A DNA stretch of 64,000 bases from Rhynchopus euleeides (lineage: Eukaryota > Euglenozoa > Diplonemea > Diplonemida > Diplonemidae): assembly GCA_963210315.1 (NCBI GenBank), contig OY723314.1, positions 1 to 64,000 of the forward strand. Direction: 5' to 3'. Below, piece after piece: positions 1 through 10,693 of this stretch (positions within the stretch are counted from its first letter, which is position 1; the number at the start of each line of letters is the position of its first letter). The position numbers and the translations under genes are program-made. The notes under the pieces were generated by a model that was given only the letters and a program-made list of their open reading frames with translations, was not told the origin of the DNA and made no database searches.

Positions 1-391
1 GTGGCGCAATGGAAGCGCGTCGGTTCCCGGCGCCGGAGGTTGCGGGTTCGATCCCCGCCGCGAGTAGACTCTTTTCGTACCCAAGAAATAGTCCAGTGGG
101 CTGTGTAACATATATGCACAACACAGAACCTTTTCCTGCTTATAAAGCAGGGGGAATTAGCTCAGTGGAAGAGCGCCCGTTCCGCATACGGGAGGCCGAG
201 GGTTCGAACCCCTCATTCTCCATTCTTTTTCACCATTTCCCCTTATGAAGGCGATTTAGCTCAGTGGTAGAGCATTGGTCTTGTAAACCAAGGGTCGAGG
301 GTTCGATCCCCTCAGTTGCCTCTCCTTATTTGCACTGGCACCCTTGTTGCCCACATGTCATCCTTCTGTTAACTCAGTAATGTAGCCTCTT

Positions 392-440
<49 letters not shown>

Positions 441-3400
441 AATCCCAGGTGGAGGCATACACTTTTTTGTTGCAAAGGAACTTACACAGAACAAATATGT
501 GTGTATACATCAGTGCACAACTCTTTATATAGCCATATCCTAGGAAGGTGCCCCGTTGGCGCAATGGATAGCGCGTTGGACTTCTAATCCAAAGGCTGTG
601 GGTTCGAGTCCCACACGGGGTAACTCTTTGCTGCAAAAAAGTGACAGGGGATTCTTTTGTTTCTTGTAAATATTTTTGTGCAGATACTGCACACAAAAAA
701 AGTGTTAAAAAAAGTATGAGCGGCCACCGAGAATTGAACTCGGGTCTCCTGTGCCACGAACAGGTGTTCTAACCACTAAACCATGGCCGCTTGTGAGTGT
801 AACAAAACTGGGGCTTAATAAAACTGGGCTCGGCGGGGAATCGAACCCCGGACCTCTCGCACCCTAAGCGAGAATCATGCCACTAGACCACCGAGCCTCT
901 GAGAACAGGCAGCACCTGTGTTATCATACAGGCTGTGTGTGAGTGCATATATGTGTTGGAAGAAAGAGTCTCTCACACACACGTAAAAAAGAGAAGGTAC
1001 CCATGGTGGGGATCGAACCCACAATCTTTCGCTTAGGAAGCGAACGCCTTATCCATTGGGCTACACGGGCCTTGATAGTAGATGCAGAGAAAAAACATGG
1101 ACATTGAGGGGTTCGAACCCTCGGCCTCCCGTATGCAGAACGGGCGCTCTACCACTGAGCTAAACGCCCATGGAAAGGGATAGCCCCAGTCCATGTCCCC
1201 TTTAGTACAGTGGTTAGTATACCTGGTCTTCACCCAGGCGACCCGGGTTCGAACCCCGGAGGGGGAATCCCTTTTCTTCCTTGTGGTGTGGTGTGTTTCG
1301 TCTGGCTGGCACTACTACAGTGTAACAACAGGTAAGTGGCCTTGTCCTATATTATCAGAGCAGCTATCGTCTAGTGGTTAGGACGCTCGCCTCACACGCG
1401 AGAGATCGTCGGTTCAATCCGACTAGCTGTACTTTTATGTACCTTATATGTGCCTGTGTACTGTGTACAGGACTGCAGCTGTTATTCCCTTTTACCCTAT
1501 ACTTACAGATCCTCCTTGGCGCAGTCGGTAGCGCGTCAGGCTGTTAACCTGCAGGTCGTTGGTTCGAACCCAACAGGAGGAGTTTTTTCTTTTCTTATCT
1601 TTTTCTCTCCATGCACAAAAAATGCACGGACAATCTCTTCAGCTGTTTGTACTGTGATTCCTGTATTGTGTGTGATATGTGTGTGTATCCATATATACTC
1701 CAGGCATGCATATAGTCAAAAGGTTCCCCCACGCGGGTTTGAACCGCGGCTACTGGATTCAAAGTCCAGGGTGCTAACCACTACACCATAGGGGAGCTGT
1801 GAAAGTAAACAACAGAAGCAGAGTGGCGCAGTGGTCAGCGCGGTGGGCTCATAACCCACAGGTCGTAGGATCGAAACCTACCTCTGCTAGTAGTTATCTT
1901 TTGTTTGTGTATACATATATATATATACACACACAGTCAAGGCAGCAGCACCCTGTGCAAGTACCTCCATGATGTAACATCTTCAATAAATTATCAGAGA
2001 CCGTGTGGCTCAATGGAAGAGCGCCTGACTACGGATCAGGCGGTTGCAGGTTCGAGTCCTGCCACGGTTGCTTTTTTTATGCATCAACTTATGCCCATGC
2101 ACATACTGCACCAAAACATTTCCCCATATCATTGCCCTTCTTAAGTATAAGTGCTTTATAAACTAACAAGGGTAGTCTAGTGGTTACAATTCTTGGTTGT
2201 GACCAAAGAGGCCCGGGTTCGATTCCCGGAAAAATTCAAAACTTTTTCGAAAAAATATTTTTGCGCAAAAGTGTTAATTTTCACAAACTTTTTTCCACCC
2301 ACTTCTGCTGACCCCTGGGTGGACTTTGAGTACCAAAAGTCGACAGCCAGCGTCTCTGCGTGCCACTGACGCGTTCGGTTTTTTACGGGTCCTCAGCCAA
2401 AATTGGTAAAACTGGTTGGTCCGGAATTTTTCGATAAACTTTTTTTTTCTCGAAAGATATAAAGCTCATAACCCTGCTACGTTTGGCTGAAAAAGTTTGT
2501 ACATATCGTCACGTACAGACATCGGTAGTATACTTTTTCAAAGGAATTTCTGGAAATTTGTAGCACTGTGGGTTCAAACCTTGCTTTTTTTTTTTTTTTT
2601 TTTTTTACAAAACTCCAATTTGGGTGGTTCGAACACCCTGGGTGGGTCAAAATCGGGTATCTCAAAAATGCGCGAATGGTTCAGATACTGGTGCGAAACG
2701 GTGTATAGTGTTGAAATATGGGTCCCCAGCCAGCACCACTAAGTCGTTTTTTTTGGCCAAAACCCTGTTTTTCGGCCATTTTGGCCTAAAAAAGGCCATT
2801 CCTGTAAAAAAAATCGGGTCCCCGGTTCGAAACTGATACCACCGTGTTTGACCCAGATTTCGGGGGAGAAACGGTGCAAACTGTTGGTGGCTCACCAGGG
2901 CTCAGAATGGAGCTCCAGGTACATATCGAGGTGAAATCATGGGGTGTTTTCTAAGGCAATCTAGGTGTGTTGGAAGCAAGTTCGATACCTGGTTGAGGTT
3001 TTTTTTCGGTTTTTTTTTATTATTTCCACACCCAGAATCTGGTACAGACACGGGTATATCTGGATCCAAAAAAGTCGTCGATCTGGGGGGTCAAAACCCC
3101 AAAAATAGGTCCAAAAATGGCCAAAAAACACTTTTTGGAACACCAAAAACGACTTAATTGGTGGTGGCTGGGCAGTACCCTACCAACAGTTTGATTCCTC
3201 TCTGACCCAATATCCCCACCTCTCGCGCATTTTTGAGACACCCGAAATAGACCCCCCCAGGGTGTTCGAACCATCAAAGTTGGACATGGGTAAAAAAACA
3301 GAAAGTGAGGTTTGAACCCACAGTGCTGGAAATACCCGCCGAATTCCTTTGAAAAAATATACTACCGATGTCTGTACGTGACGATATGTACAGACTTTTT

Positions 3401-6400
3401 GGGTGAAACGTAGCAGGGTTAGGAGCTTTATATCTTTCAGAAAAAAAAGTTTATCGAAAAATTCCGGCCAACTGCATTTTATCAATTATGGCGGGCGAAC
3501 CGTGAAAATCCGAAAGCGATGGTGGCACGTACAGACGCTGGTTATCACTTTTTGGTACTCATTTCGGCGCCTGGGGCAAGCATATTTAGGAGGAAAATGG
3601 GGGCAAAAATTGGTTGGGATTTGGTCAAGCAAATCCCCAAAAAAATTCTGTCCCGGGATTTGAACCCGGGCCTCTTTTGTCACAGTCAGGAATTCTAACC
3701 TCTAGGCTAACCTGCCTACGGTCGGATATTCGATGCCCATGAAGGAGGTTGGAACATACAGGCGCCCCTCAGAAAGTCTAGTGGTTGAGCACACCACCTG
3801 TGTTGGGAGAGGTTGGGGGTTCGAACCCTGAAGAGATGTACCAAGATATAGTAAGGTGGCTCCCATAGTATAGTGGTTGAGCACACCTCCTTGTAGTGAG
3901 CGGTCGGGGTTCGAACCCCACTTGCTGTTACAACATGTGCAGTGTATATAGGTTACGTACACTGAAGAAGCTGCCTCCGATAGTCTAGTGGTTGAGTACA
4001 CCTCCTTGTAATGAGCGGTCGGGGGTTCGAACCCTGAAGATGTGCGGTAGTATAGTGTACTGGAAGACTACGAAGATATGGGAAGCTGGCTCCCATAGTC
4101 TAGTGGTTGAGCACACCTCCTTGTAGTGAGCGGTCGGGGGTTCGAACCCCACTTGCTGTCACAACATATACAGTACATATGGGTTACATCTGCTGAAGAA
4201 GCTGCCTGCAATAGTCTAGTGGTCTAGTGCACCACAGTAAAATAGCAGTGCAACTGGTGGACACAGGTTCAATTCCCGGACAGGTCACATTATTGTTGAA
4301 AATATTGGTTGAAATGTTTTGTGTGTTGTGTGTGTACACACTTTGAATAAAGGTATGACAAGAGTGGGGTTTGAACCCACGCCCCCGAAGAGACCAGGGC
4401 CTAAACCTGGCGCCTTAGACCACTCGGCCATCTTGCCAGTGCATAAGGAAGTGAGTTCAGGCATTATTACATGAAAATATAGGGGAAAAGATTTTAAAAA
4501 AAGGAAGTGCGTAATCCGGGAATCGAACCCGGGCCGACTCCGTGGCAGGGAGCCATTCTACCACTAGACCAATTACGCCTGTTTAATTGGTAGAATATCC
4601 ATACACATAAGGAATCTTTCCTTGGGAATGTATGGGAGAAAAAGTTGTTTGCCTGTGCGGTTTTGAAGTATGAAAAGTGACAAGGGTGAGGTTTGAACTC
4701 ACGCCCCCGAAGAGACTACGACCTGAACGTAGCGCCTTAGACCACTCGGCCACCTTGCCTACATTCTATTATTATCAAGTGTATGAAGCACTCTATGAGA
4801 GGGAGCAGGAGTAACAGTGCATACAGCTACATAACAAAGGTGTGACAGGGGTGGGGTTTGAACCCACGCCTCCGAAGAGAAAGGAACTTGAGTCCTCCGC
4901 CTTAGACCACTCGGCCACCCTGCCTCTCTCTACAACAGGTATCCTCTCCGTGTGGTGCTGTATGAAAGGGGGAAACTGCACTGGAAGCATCCTGCATGTA
5001 AGGTATTCTGGTATACTTTCAGATCCGCTGTAGTATAGTGGTTAGAACAGCCGGCTCTCACCCGGCAGACCGGGGTTCAATTCCCCGCAGCGGAACATAT
5101 CTTTTTCCATATTTTCCCTTATGCACAAAGAATTTGTTTGTGTGTGTGTATCCAATTGCATGTTTCTGTTGGTATCTCTATGTAAAAAAGATGTTCTCCT
5201 ACGCGGATTCGAACCGCGGTCGCCAGATTCAGAGTCTGGAGTGCTAACCACTACACCATAGGAGATCTGATAATCAGTTGGATTGCCTTATCTATATAGC
5301 CACTAGGCAAAGAGATACAAGGAAGGGATGTTCATACAAAAACGCGAACGGCAAGGTTCGAACTTGCGCATGCAGAGCACACTCGCTTAGCAGGCGAGCC
5401 CCGTAACCACTTGGGTACGTCCGCTACAACTCTGTGCCCTGAAGGGAAATAAGAGAGGAATGTGGGCGGTAAAGAAGTGGCTGCAGGGACAAAAAGAAAG
5501 TACACCTATCCGGGCTCGAACCGGAGACCTTCGCGGTGTTAACGCGACGTCATAACCAACTAGACCATAGGTGCTGATATCTAATATAGGGATGGGCAGG
5601 CTGTGCCTTACTTAGTTATAGGCGAGATGGCCGAGTGGTCTAAGGCGCCAGGTTAAGGCCCTGGTCTCTTCGGGGGCGTGGGTTCAAACCCCACTCTCGT
5701 CAGTTTGTTATTATGTTTCTGGTGATTGCCTGTTTATGTTATGTGTATATACAGTGTGTGTGGCACACACACAGTGCACTCTTAGGCAATGTTGTTATAG
5801 TGAAACGTAGCTCTTGTAGCTCAGTCGGTAGAGCATTGGTCTAATAAGCCAACGGTCCCAGGTTCGAGCCCTGTCAGGAGCACTTTTTTTTGCATGTTAT
5901 TTCAACCAAAACACACATACAAAAAGGTTGTCCTCTCGGCCGGAATCGAACCAGCGACCGCTCGATAACAGCTGTTTCTACAGTCGAGCGCTCTACCAAT
6001 TGAGCTACGAGAGGGTTGTTAATGAGCGAGATAACTGCACAAAAGAAAGCTGGTTCTTTGGGGAAAACATGCAGGCAATCTCTCTTACAAAAACATGCGA
6101 CCGCCGGGAATCGAACCCGGGTCGAATCCTTGGGAGGGATCCATCATGCCACTAGACCACGGTCGCCATACAAGAGTAGGGTAACAGAACACATGTGTGA
6201 TAGATATGTGTGTGCATAAAACAGGGCTCAGCAGGGAATCGAACCCTGGACCTCTCGCACCCAAAGCGAGAATCATGCCACTAGACCACTAAGCCTCCTA
6301 GTAGCTGACGTATCCAAGTGGTTACGGAGGTGGACTTGAAATCCACTGGGCCCTGCCCGCGCAGGTTCGAACCCTGCCGTCAGCGGTGTATACTCTTTTC

Positions 6401-8456
6401 AGCATAGCAGCACACACACGGTATGGGTGGTGGTGGAGGATTCGTTTGCCTATACAATAACAGAGGCCCTATGGTGTAGCGGTAGCACTACGGATTCCAA
6501 ATCCGTCAACGGCGGTTCGATTCCGTCTAGGGTCATCTCTTTTTCATGTATCTTCTCTGAAAGAATGTTCAGCCTGCAGTTTTGTTCATGTAAACGGCCA
6601 GGCAATACAATCAGAGGGTATATAGCTCAGTGGTAGAGCATTCGGCTGCAATCCGACAGGTCCCTGGTTCGAACCCGGGTATGCCCTTCACTTTTTCGCA
6701 TTTTGTGCACACACACAAAACATACACACACACACATATTTACTCTGTAAAATCATTAGGTAAAAAGAAGTTAGGCCGCTGTGGGGATTGAACCCACGAC
6801 CCCATCATTACGGATGATGTGCTCTACCACTGAGCTAAACAGCCTCTGTTATTGAACAGCAGTCATGGAGTATGTTATATCTTATTGTAGCAGTCGTATC
6901 CAAGTGGTTACGGAGGTGGACTAGAAATCCATTGGGCTCTGCCCGCGTAGGTTCAAATCCTGCCGACTGCGATTCTTTTGTCCATGTGTAGCTGCACTCA
7001 TGGTATAACGGTTAGTATTCTCGCCTTCCAAGCGAGCGGCCCGGGTTCGACTCCCGGTGAGTGCAGGTTTATTCTTGTTTTGTAGGTGCAGATACCCCTT
7101 GATTTCCAATGGATGAGGCAGAATAGTGTGAAACCTTTTCAAGTTATTATTGTAGCCTCCCTAGCTCAGTCGGTAGAGCGCAAGGCCCTTAACCTTGTGG
7201 TCGCGGGTTCGAGCCCCGCGGGAGGTGCTCTTTTTTTGTAAGCAAAATCCTAAACAACAAAAACATTTGCTTGTGTGTGTTTATATACAAAAGGTGGACT
7301 AAAAAAACTGTTCCCCGGCCGGGAATTGAACCCGGGTCTTCCGCGTGACAGGCGGAAATACTGACCTCTATACTACCGAGGATCTGTATATGAGCATCAA
7401 AGTATTACAACGAGTGCAGGACAAGAACTGTTATGGCCTATCTCCCCAAGGCCCTGCAGGGCTAGCTGGCAGTAGTGGCCCGCCTAGCTCAGCGGTAGAG
7501 CGTTGGACCTTTAATCCAATGGTCGTGGGTTCGACCCCCACGGCGGGTGCCTGCTTTTTGCCTTGCATAAATGTTTTGTGTGTGCTATGTATATATAAGG
7601 TAAAAAGAGAGGGCTCAGCAGGGAATCGAACCCTGGACCTCTCGCACCCGAAGCGAGAATCATGCCACTAGACCACTAAGCCCTTACACTGACAGCAGGT
7701 TCCATCAGCCCTCTCCTGGGATAGGTGTGTAGTCTCTCTGCAGTGTGGTTGGCTGCACAGAAATACAGTGCAGGTAAGGGAGTCCAACATATATTACCAG
7801 AGCGAGGTTGGCGCAGTCGGGAGCGCGTAGGTCCCATAATCCTAAGGTCGTCAGTTCGATCCTGGCACCTCGCATCTTTTTTTAGCCTGTGTAAGTACGT
7901 AGGCGCTATAGCTCAGTGGTTAGAGCGCTCGCCCAGTAAGCGAGAGGTCGAGGGTTCGATCCCCTCTAGTGCCTTCTTTTCTTTGACTTTTCTCTTGTGT
8001 ACAGTGTTTGCTTGTGTTTCCTCTGTACGTGTGTATAGACTGGTATTGGGCGACAGTTCATTCTTCTATTGTAGGGGGTTTAGCTCAAATGGTAGAGCGC
8101 TCGCTCAGCATGCGAGAGGTAGAGGGATCGATACCCTCAATCTCCACTTTTTTTTATGCATACACTGTACACACAGAATGCATGCAATTTACGTAAATCA
8201 CAGATATTCTCATGTAGTACATAAAAAACGCGGACGGCAGGATTTGAACCTACGCGGGCAGGGCCCAATGCATTTCGAGTGCACCTCCTTAACCACTTGG
8301 ATACGTCCGCTACAATGGATTATTCCGTACAGCAGTACCACTGAAAAGAGATAACAAGTTGCTCCCGGCGGGGTTTGAACCCGCGATCCCAGGCTCATAA
8401 GACCTGTGCCTTAACCACTAGGCCACGAGAGCTGGTTCCTATGTTTCTTCATGTCA
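1..8456 (+). repeat. Array unit 1 (starts 6 bases inside its first tRNA)
   Basis: Contains the same 43 genes as unit 2; the first, Arg(CCG), lacks its first six bases because the window starts there. It differs from the other units by about ten single-base length changes, mostly in homopolymers: the T-run near 70, an A-run near 986, Val(CAC) near 1420, and several sites between 2540 and 2970. Units 2-5 agree with each other at these places, so unit 1 is either the diverged end of the array or less well polished sequence. Confidence 0.96.
1360..1431 (+). tRNA. tRNA-Val-CAC: tRNA-Val(CAC), unit 1 variant missing one T-arm base
   Basis: Lacks one C near 1420, where the other four copies have three C after the T loop. 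The T stem can no longer form all five pairs with a normal loop. It is either a real array-end mutation or a homopolymer error in the assembly. Confidence 0.8.
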
Positions 8457-8528
8457 GCTCGCGTGGCGCAATGGAAGCGCGTCGGTTCCCGGCGCCGGAG
8501 GTTGCGGGTTCGATCCCCGCCGCGAGTA
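8457..8528 (+). tRNA. tRNA-Arg-CCG: tRNA-Arg(CCG), C33
   Basis: Cloverleaf with acceptor GCTCGCG/CGCGAGT (G1:U72), D stem GCGC/GCGC and T arm GCGGG-TTCGATC-CCCGC. The anticodon stem is weak at both ends (two G:U pairs) and the loop reads TCCCGGC, giving anticodon CCG for CGG codons with C at position 33. A T5 terminator lies about 10 bases on. First gene of the unit. Copies: 1-66 (first six bases outside the window), 16928-16999, 25397-25468, 33868-33939. Confidence 0.9.
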
Positions 8529-8613
8529 GACTCTTTTTCGTACCCAAGAAATAGTCCAGTGGGCTGTGTAACATATATGCACAACACAGAACCTTTTCCT
8601 GCTTATAAAGCAG

Positions 8614-8685
8614 GGGGAATTAGCTCAGTGGAAGAGCGCCCGTTCCGCATACGGGAGGCCGAGGGTTCGAACCCCTCATTCTCCA
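8614..8685 (+). tRNA. tRNA-Ala-CGC: tRNA-Ala(CGC), C33
   Basis: Acceptor GGGGAAT/ATTCTCC contains the G3:U70 pair that marks alanine tRNAs; discriminator A. Anticodon stem CCCGT/ACGGG closes loop TCCGCAT, so the anticodon is CGC and base 33 is C. A TATAAA sequence lies upstream (around 8603) and a T5 terminator just downstream. Copies: 151-222, 17085-17156, 25554-25625, 34025-34096. Confidence 0.96.
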
Positions 8686-8712
8686 TTCTTTTTCACCATT
8701 TCCCCTTATGAA

Positions 8713-8784
8713 GGCGATTTAGCTCAGTGGTAGAGCATTGGTCTTGTAAACCAAGGGTCGAGGGTTCGATCCCCTCAGTTGCCT
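8713..8784 (+). tRNA. tRNA-Thr-TGT: tRNA-Thr(TGT)
   Basis: Acceptor GGCGATT/AGTTGCC, anticodon stem TTGGT/ACCAA, loop CTTGTAA (U33 normal), T arm GAGGG-TTCGATC-CCCTC, discriminator T. It is the only threonine tRNA here with U33; the AGT and CGT partners have C33. No run of four T is seen in the next 60 bases, unlike most genes of the unit. Copies: 250-321, 17184-17255, 25653-25724, 34124-34195. Confidence 0.97.
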
Positions 8785-8847
8785 CTCCTTATTTGCACTG
8801 GCACCCTTGTTGCCCACATGTCATCCTTCTGTTAACTCAGTAATGTA

Positions 8848-8854
8848 GCCTCTT

Positions 8855-8903
<49 letters not shown>

Positions 8904-8920
8904 AATCCCAGGTGGAGGCA
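8848..8920 (+). tRNA. tRNA-Phe-GAA: tRNA-Phe(GAA)
   Basis: Acceptor GCCTCTT/TGGAGGC, anticodon stem TCAGA/TCTGA, loop CTGAAGA, T arm CCTGG-TTCAATC-CCAGG. Discriminator A; T6 terminator close downstream. The single phenylalanine gene of the unit. Copies: 385-457, 17319-17391, 25788-25860, 34259-34331. Confidence 0.98.
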
Positions 8921-9012
8921 TACACTTTTTTGTTGCAAAGGAACTTACACAGAACAAATATGTGTGTATACATCAGTGCACAACTCTTTATATAGCCATA
9001 TCCTAGGAAGGT

Positions 9013-9085
9013 GCCCCGTTGGCGCAATGGATAGCGCGTTGGACTTCTAATCCAAAGGCTGTGGGTTCGAGTCCCACACGGGGTA
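9013..9085 (+). tRNA. tRNA-Arg-TCT: tRNA-Arg(TCT)
   Basis: Acceptor GCCCCGT/ACGGGGT with a G1:U72 pair, as in the other arginine genes here. Anticodon stem TTGGA/TCCAA, loop CTTCTAA, T arm GTGGG-TTCGAGT-CCCAC. TATATA lies about 20 bases upstream. Only T3 follows closely; the first T4 is about 35 bases on. Copies: 550-622, 17484-17556, 25953-26025, 34424-34496. Confidence 0.97.
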
Positions 9086-9181
9086 ACTCTTTGCTGCAAA
9101 AAAGTGACAGGGGATTCTTTTGTTTCTTGTAAATATTTTTGTGCAGATACTGCACACAAAAAAAGTGTTAAAAAAAGTATG

Positions 9182-9253
9182 AGCGGCCACCGAGAATTGA
9201 ACTCGGGTCTCCTGTGCCACGAACAGGTGTTCTAACCACTAAACCATGGCCGC
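9182..9253 (-). tRNA. tRNA-His-GTG: tRNA-His(GTG), C33
   Basis: Minus strand: acceptor GCGGCCA/TGGCCGC, D arm GTTT/GAAC, anticodon stem CCTGT/ACAGG, loop TCGTGGC, T arm around TTCAATT. The anticodon is GTG, but base 33 is C where histidine tRNAs elsewhere have T in the otherwise similar loop TTGTGGC. G-1 is not encoded, as expected for eukaryotes. The genomic discriminator would be U, which is unusual. A T7 terminator follows. Copies: 719-790, 17653-17724, 26122-26193, 34593-34664. Confidence 0.93.
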
Positions 9254-9288
9254 TTGTGAGTGTAACAAAACTGGGGCTTAATAAAACT

Positions 9289-9360
9289 GGGCTCGGCGGG
9301 GAATCGAACCCCGGACCTCTCGCACCCTAAGCGAGAATCATGCCACTAGACCACCGAGCC
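9289..9360 (-). tRNA. tRNA-Pro-AGG: tRNA-Pro(AGG)
   Basis: Acceptor GGCTCGG/CCGAGCC, discriminator C, anticodon stem CTCGC/GCGAG with loop TTAGGGT, T arm with TTCGATT. The body closely resembles animal tRNA-Pro. A34 is presumably edited to inosine. It shares most of its sequence with the TGG and CGG genes of the unit, so the three proline genes are recent relatives. T4 terminator. Copies: 826-897, 17760-17831, 26229-26300, 34700-34771. Confidence 0.97.
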
Positions 9361-9459
9361 TCTGAGAACAGGCAGCACCTGTGTTATCATACAGGCTGTG
9401 TGTGAGTGCATATATGTGTTGGAAGAAAGAGTCTCTCACACACACGTAAAAAGAGAAGG

Positions 9460-9532
9460 TACCCATGGTGGGGATCGAACCCACAATCTTTCGCTTAGGA
9501 AGCGAACGCCTTATCCATTGGGCTACACGGGC
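9460..9532 (-). tRNA. tRNA-Arg-CCT: tRNA-Arg(CCT)
   Basis: Acceptor GCCCGTG/CATGGGT (G1:U72), anticodon stem TTCGC/GCGAA, loop TTCCTAA, T arm GTGGG-TTCGATC-CCCAC, discriminator A. Decodes AGG. T5 terminator. Copies: 998-1070, 17931-18003, 26400-26472, 34871-34943. Confidence 0.97.
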
Positions 9533-9559
9533 CTTGATAGTAGATGCAGAGAAAAAACA

Positions 9560-9631
9560 TGGACATTGAGGGGTTCGAACCCTCGGCCTCCCGTATGCAG
9601 AACGGGCGCTCTACCACTGAGCTAAACGCCC
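9560..9631 (-). tRNA. tRNA-Ala-TGC: tRNA-Ala(TGC), C33
   Basis: Acceptor GGGCGTT/AATGTCC has the alanine G3:U70 pair. Anticodon arm CCCGT-TCTGCAT-ACGGG differs from Ala(CGC) by one base and also carries C33. T arm GAGGG-TTCGAAC-CCCTC; T6 terminator. Copies: 1098-1169, 18031-18102, 26500-26571, 34971-35042. Confidence 0.96.
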
Positions 9632-9657
9632 ATGGAAAGGGATAGCCCCAGTCCATG

Positions 9658-9729
9658 TCCCCTTTAGTACAGTGGTTAGTATACCTGGTCTTCACCCAGG
9701 CGACCCGGGTTCGAACCCCGGAGGGGGAA
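9658..9729 (+). tRNA. tRNA-Glu-TTC: tRNA-Glu(TTC), C33
   Basis: Acceptor TCCCCTT/AGGGGGA, D stem GTAC/GTAT, anticodon stem CCTGG/CCAGG, loop TCTTCAC, T arm CCGGG-TTCGAAC-CCCGG. Other eukaryotes have CTTTCAC here, so base 33 is changed to C; the sister Glu(CTC) keeps T33. T4 terminator. Copies: 1196-1267, 18129-18200, 26598-26669, 35069-35140. Confidence 0.95.
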
Positions 9730-9821
9730 TCCCTTTTCTTCCTTGTGGTGTGGTGTGTTTCGTCTGGCTGGCACTACTACAGTGTAACAACAGGTAAGTG
9801 GCCTTGTCCTATATTATCAGA

Positions 9822-9894
9822 GCAGCTATCGTCTAGTGGTTAGGACGCTCGCCTCACACGCGAGAGATCGTCGGTTCAATCCCGACTAGCTGTA
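9822..9894 (+). tRNA. tRNA-Val-CAC: tRNA-Val(CAC)
   Basis: Acceptor GCAGCTA/TAGCTGT (G1:U72), anticodon stem CTCGC/GCGAG, loop CTCACAC, T arm GTCGG-TTCAATC-CCGAC. T4 terminator. Copies: 1360-1431 (one base short in the T arm), 18293-18365, 26762-26834, 35233-35305. Confidence 0.97.
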
Positions 9895-9972
9895 CTTTTA
9901 TGTACCTTATATGTGCCTGTGTACTGTGTACAGGACTGCAGCTGTTATTCCCTTTTACCCTATACTTACAGA

Positions 9973-10045
9973 TCCTCCTTGGCGCAGTCGGTAGCGCGTC
10001 AGGCTGTTAACCTGCAGGTCGTTGGTTCGAACCCAACAGGAGGAG
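9973..10045 (+). tRNA. tRNA-Asn-GTT: tRNA-Asn(GTT)
   Basis: Acceptor TCCTCCT/AGGAGGA, discriminator G, D stem GCGC/GCGC, anticodon stem TCAGG/CCTGC, loop CTGTTAA, T arm GTTGG-TTCGAAC-CCAAC. T6 terminator. Copies: 1510-1582, 18444-18516, 26913-26985, 35384-35456. Confidence 0.97.
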
Positions 10046-10186
10046 TTTTTTCTTTTCTTATCTTTTTCTCTCCATGCACAAAAAATGCACGGACAATCTC
10101 TTCAGCTGTTTGTACTGTGATTCCTGTATTGTGTGTGATATGTGTGTGTATCCATATATACTCCAGGCATGCATATAGTCAAAAGG

Positions 10187-10258
10187 TTCCCCCACGCGGG
10201 TTTGAACCGCGGCTACTGGATTCAAAGTCCAGGGTGCTAACCACTACACCATAGGGGA
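10187..10258 (-). tRNA. tRNA-Gln-TTG: tRNA-Gln(TTG)
   Basis: Acceptor TCCCCTA/TGGGGGA, anticodon stem CTGGA/TCCAG, loop CTTTGAA, T arm GCGG-TTCAAAC-CCGC. It pairs with Gln(CTG) at 13663. The anticodon is the standard glutamine one, so there is no sign of a changed code at CAA. T4 terminator. Copies: 1724-1795, 18658-18729, 27128-27199, 35598-35669. Confidence 0.97.
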
Positions 10259-10279
10259 GCTGTGAAAGTAAACAACAGA

Positions 10280-10352
10280 AGCAGAGTGGCGCAGTGGTCA
10301 GCGCGGTGGGCTCATAACCCACAGGTCGTAGGATCGAAACCTACCTCTGCTA
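10280..10352 (+). tRNA. tRNA-iMet-CAT: Initiator tRNA-Met(CAT)
   Basis: Acceptor AGCAGAG/CTCTGCT with the A1:U72 pair of eukaryotic initiators. The anticodon stem GTGGG/CCCAC has the three G:C pairs needed for P-site entry, loop CTCATAA. The T loop ATCGAAA has A54 and A60, a hallmark of initiator tRNA. Base 33 is T, so the C33 of the elongator Met at 16273 is not an initiator trait here. T4 downstream. Copies: 1817-1889, 18751-18823, 27221-27293, 35691-35763. Confidence 0.98.
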
Positions 10353-10461
10353 GTAGTTATCTTTTGTTTGTGTATACATATATATATATACACACACAGT
10401 CAAGGCAGCAGCACCCTGTGCAAGTACCTCCATGATGTAACATCTTCAATAAATTATCAGA

Positions 10462-10533
10462 GACCGTGTGGCTCAATGGAAGAGCGCCTGACTACGGATC
10501 AGGCGGTTGCAGGTTCGAGTCCTGCCACGGTTG
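10462..10533 (+). tRNA. tRNA-Arg-ACG: tRNA-Arg(ACG)
   Basis: Acceptor GACCGTG/CACGGTT (G1:U72), anticodon stem CCTGA/TCAGG, loop CTACGGA, T arm GCAGG-TTCGAGT-CCTGC, discriminator G. If A34 becomes inosine it reads CGU, CGC and CGA, which would cover for the absent Arg(TCG). T7 terminator. Last gene before the tRNA-free stretch. Copies: 1999-2070, 18933-19004, 27403-27474, 35873-35944. Confidence 0.97.
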
Positions 10534-10632
10534 CTTTTTTTATGCATCAACTTATGCCCATGCACATACTGCACCAAAACATTTCCCCATATCATTGCCC
10601 TTCTTAAGTATAAGTGCTTTATAAACTAACAA

Positions 10633-10693
10633 GGGTAGTCTAGTGGTTACAATTCTTGGTTGTGACCAAAGAGGCCCGGGTTCGATTCCCGGA
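10633..10693 (+). pseudogene. Degenerate tRNA-His-like sequence at the left end of the inverted repeat
   Basis: A D-arm-like GTCTAGTGGTTA, an anticodon-loop-like TTGTGA and a clean T arm CCGGG-TTCGATT-CCCGG are present. The 3' side continues as A-rich sequence and cannot pair with the 5' end, so there is no acceptor stem. The A and B boxes look usable, so it could still start a Pol III transcript into the inverted repeat. Copies: 2170-2230, 19104-19164, 27574-27634, 36044-36104. Confidence 0.75.

Noticed and set aside
9182-9253. Reading the His gene as Thr(CGT) by shifting the loop one base so that T sits at 33
   Set aside because: The shift destroys the five-base anticodon stem CCTGT/ACAGG. 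The same holds for the other C33 genes, so C33 is the better reading.
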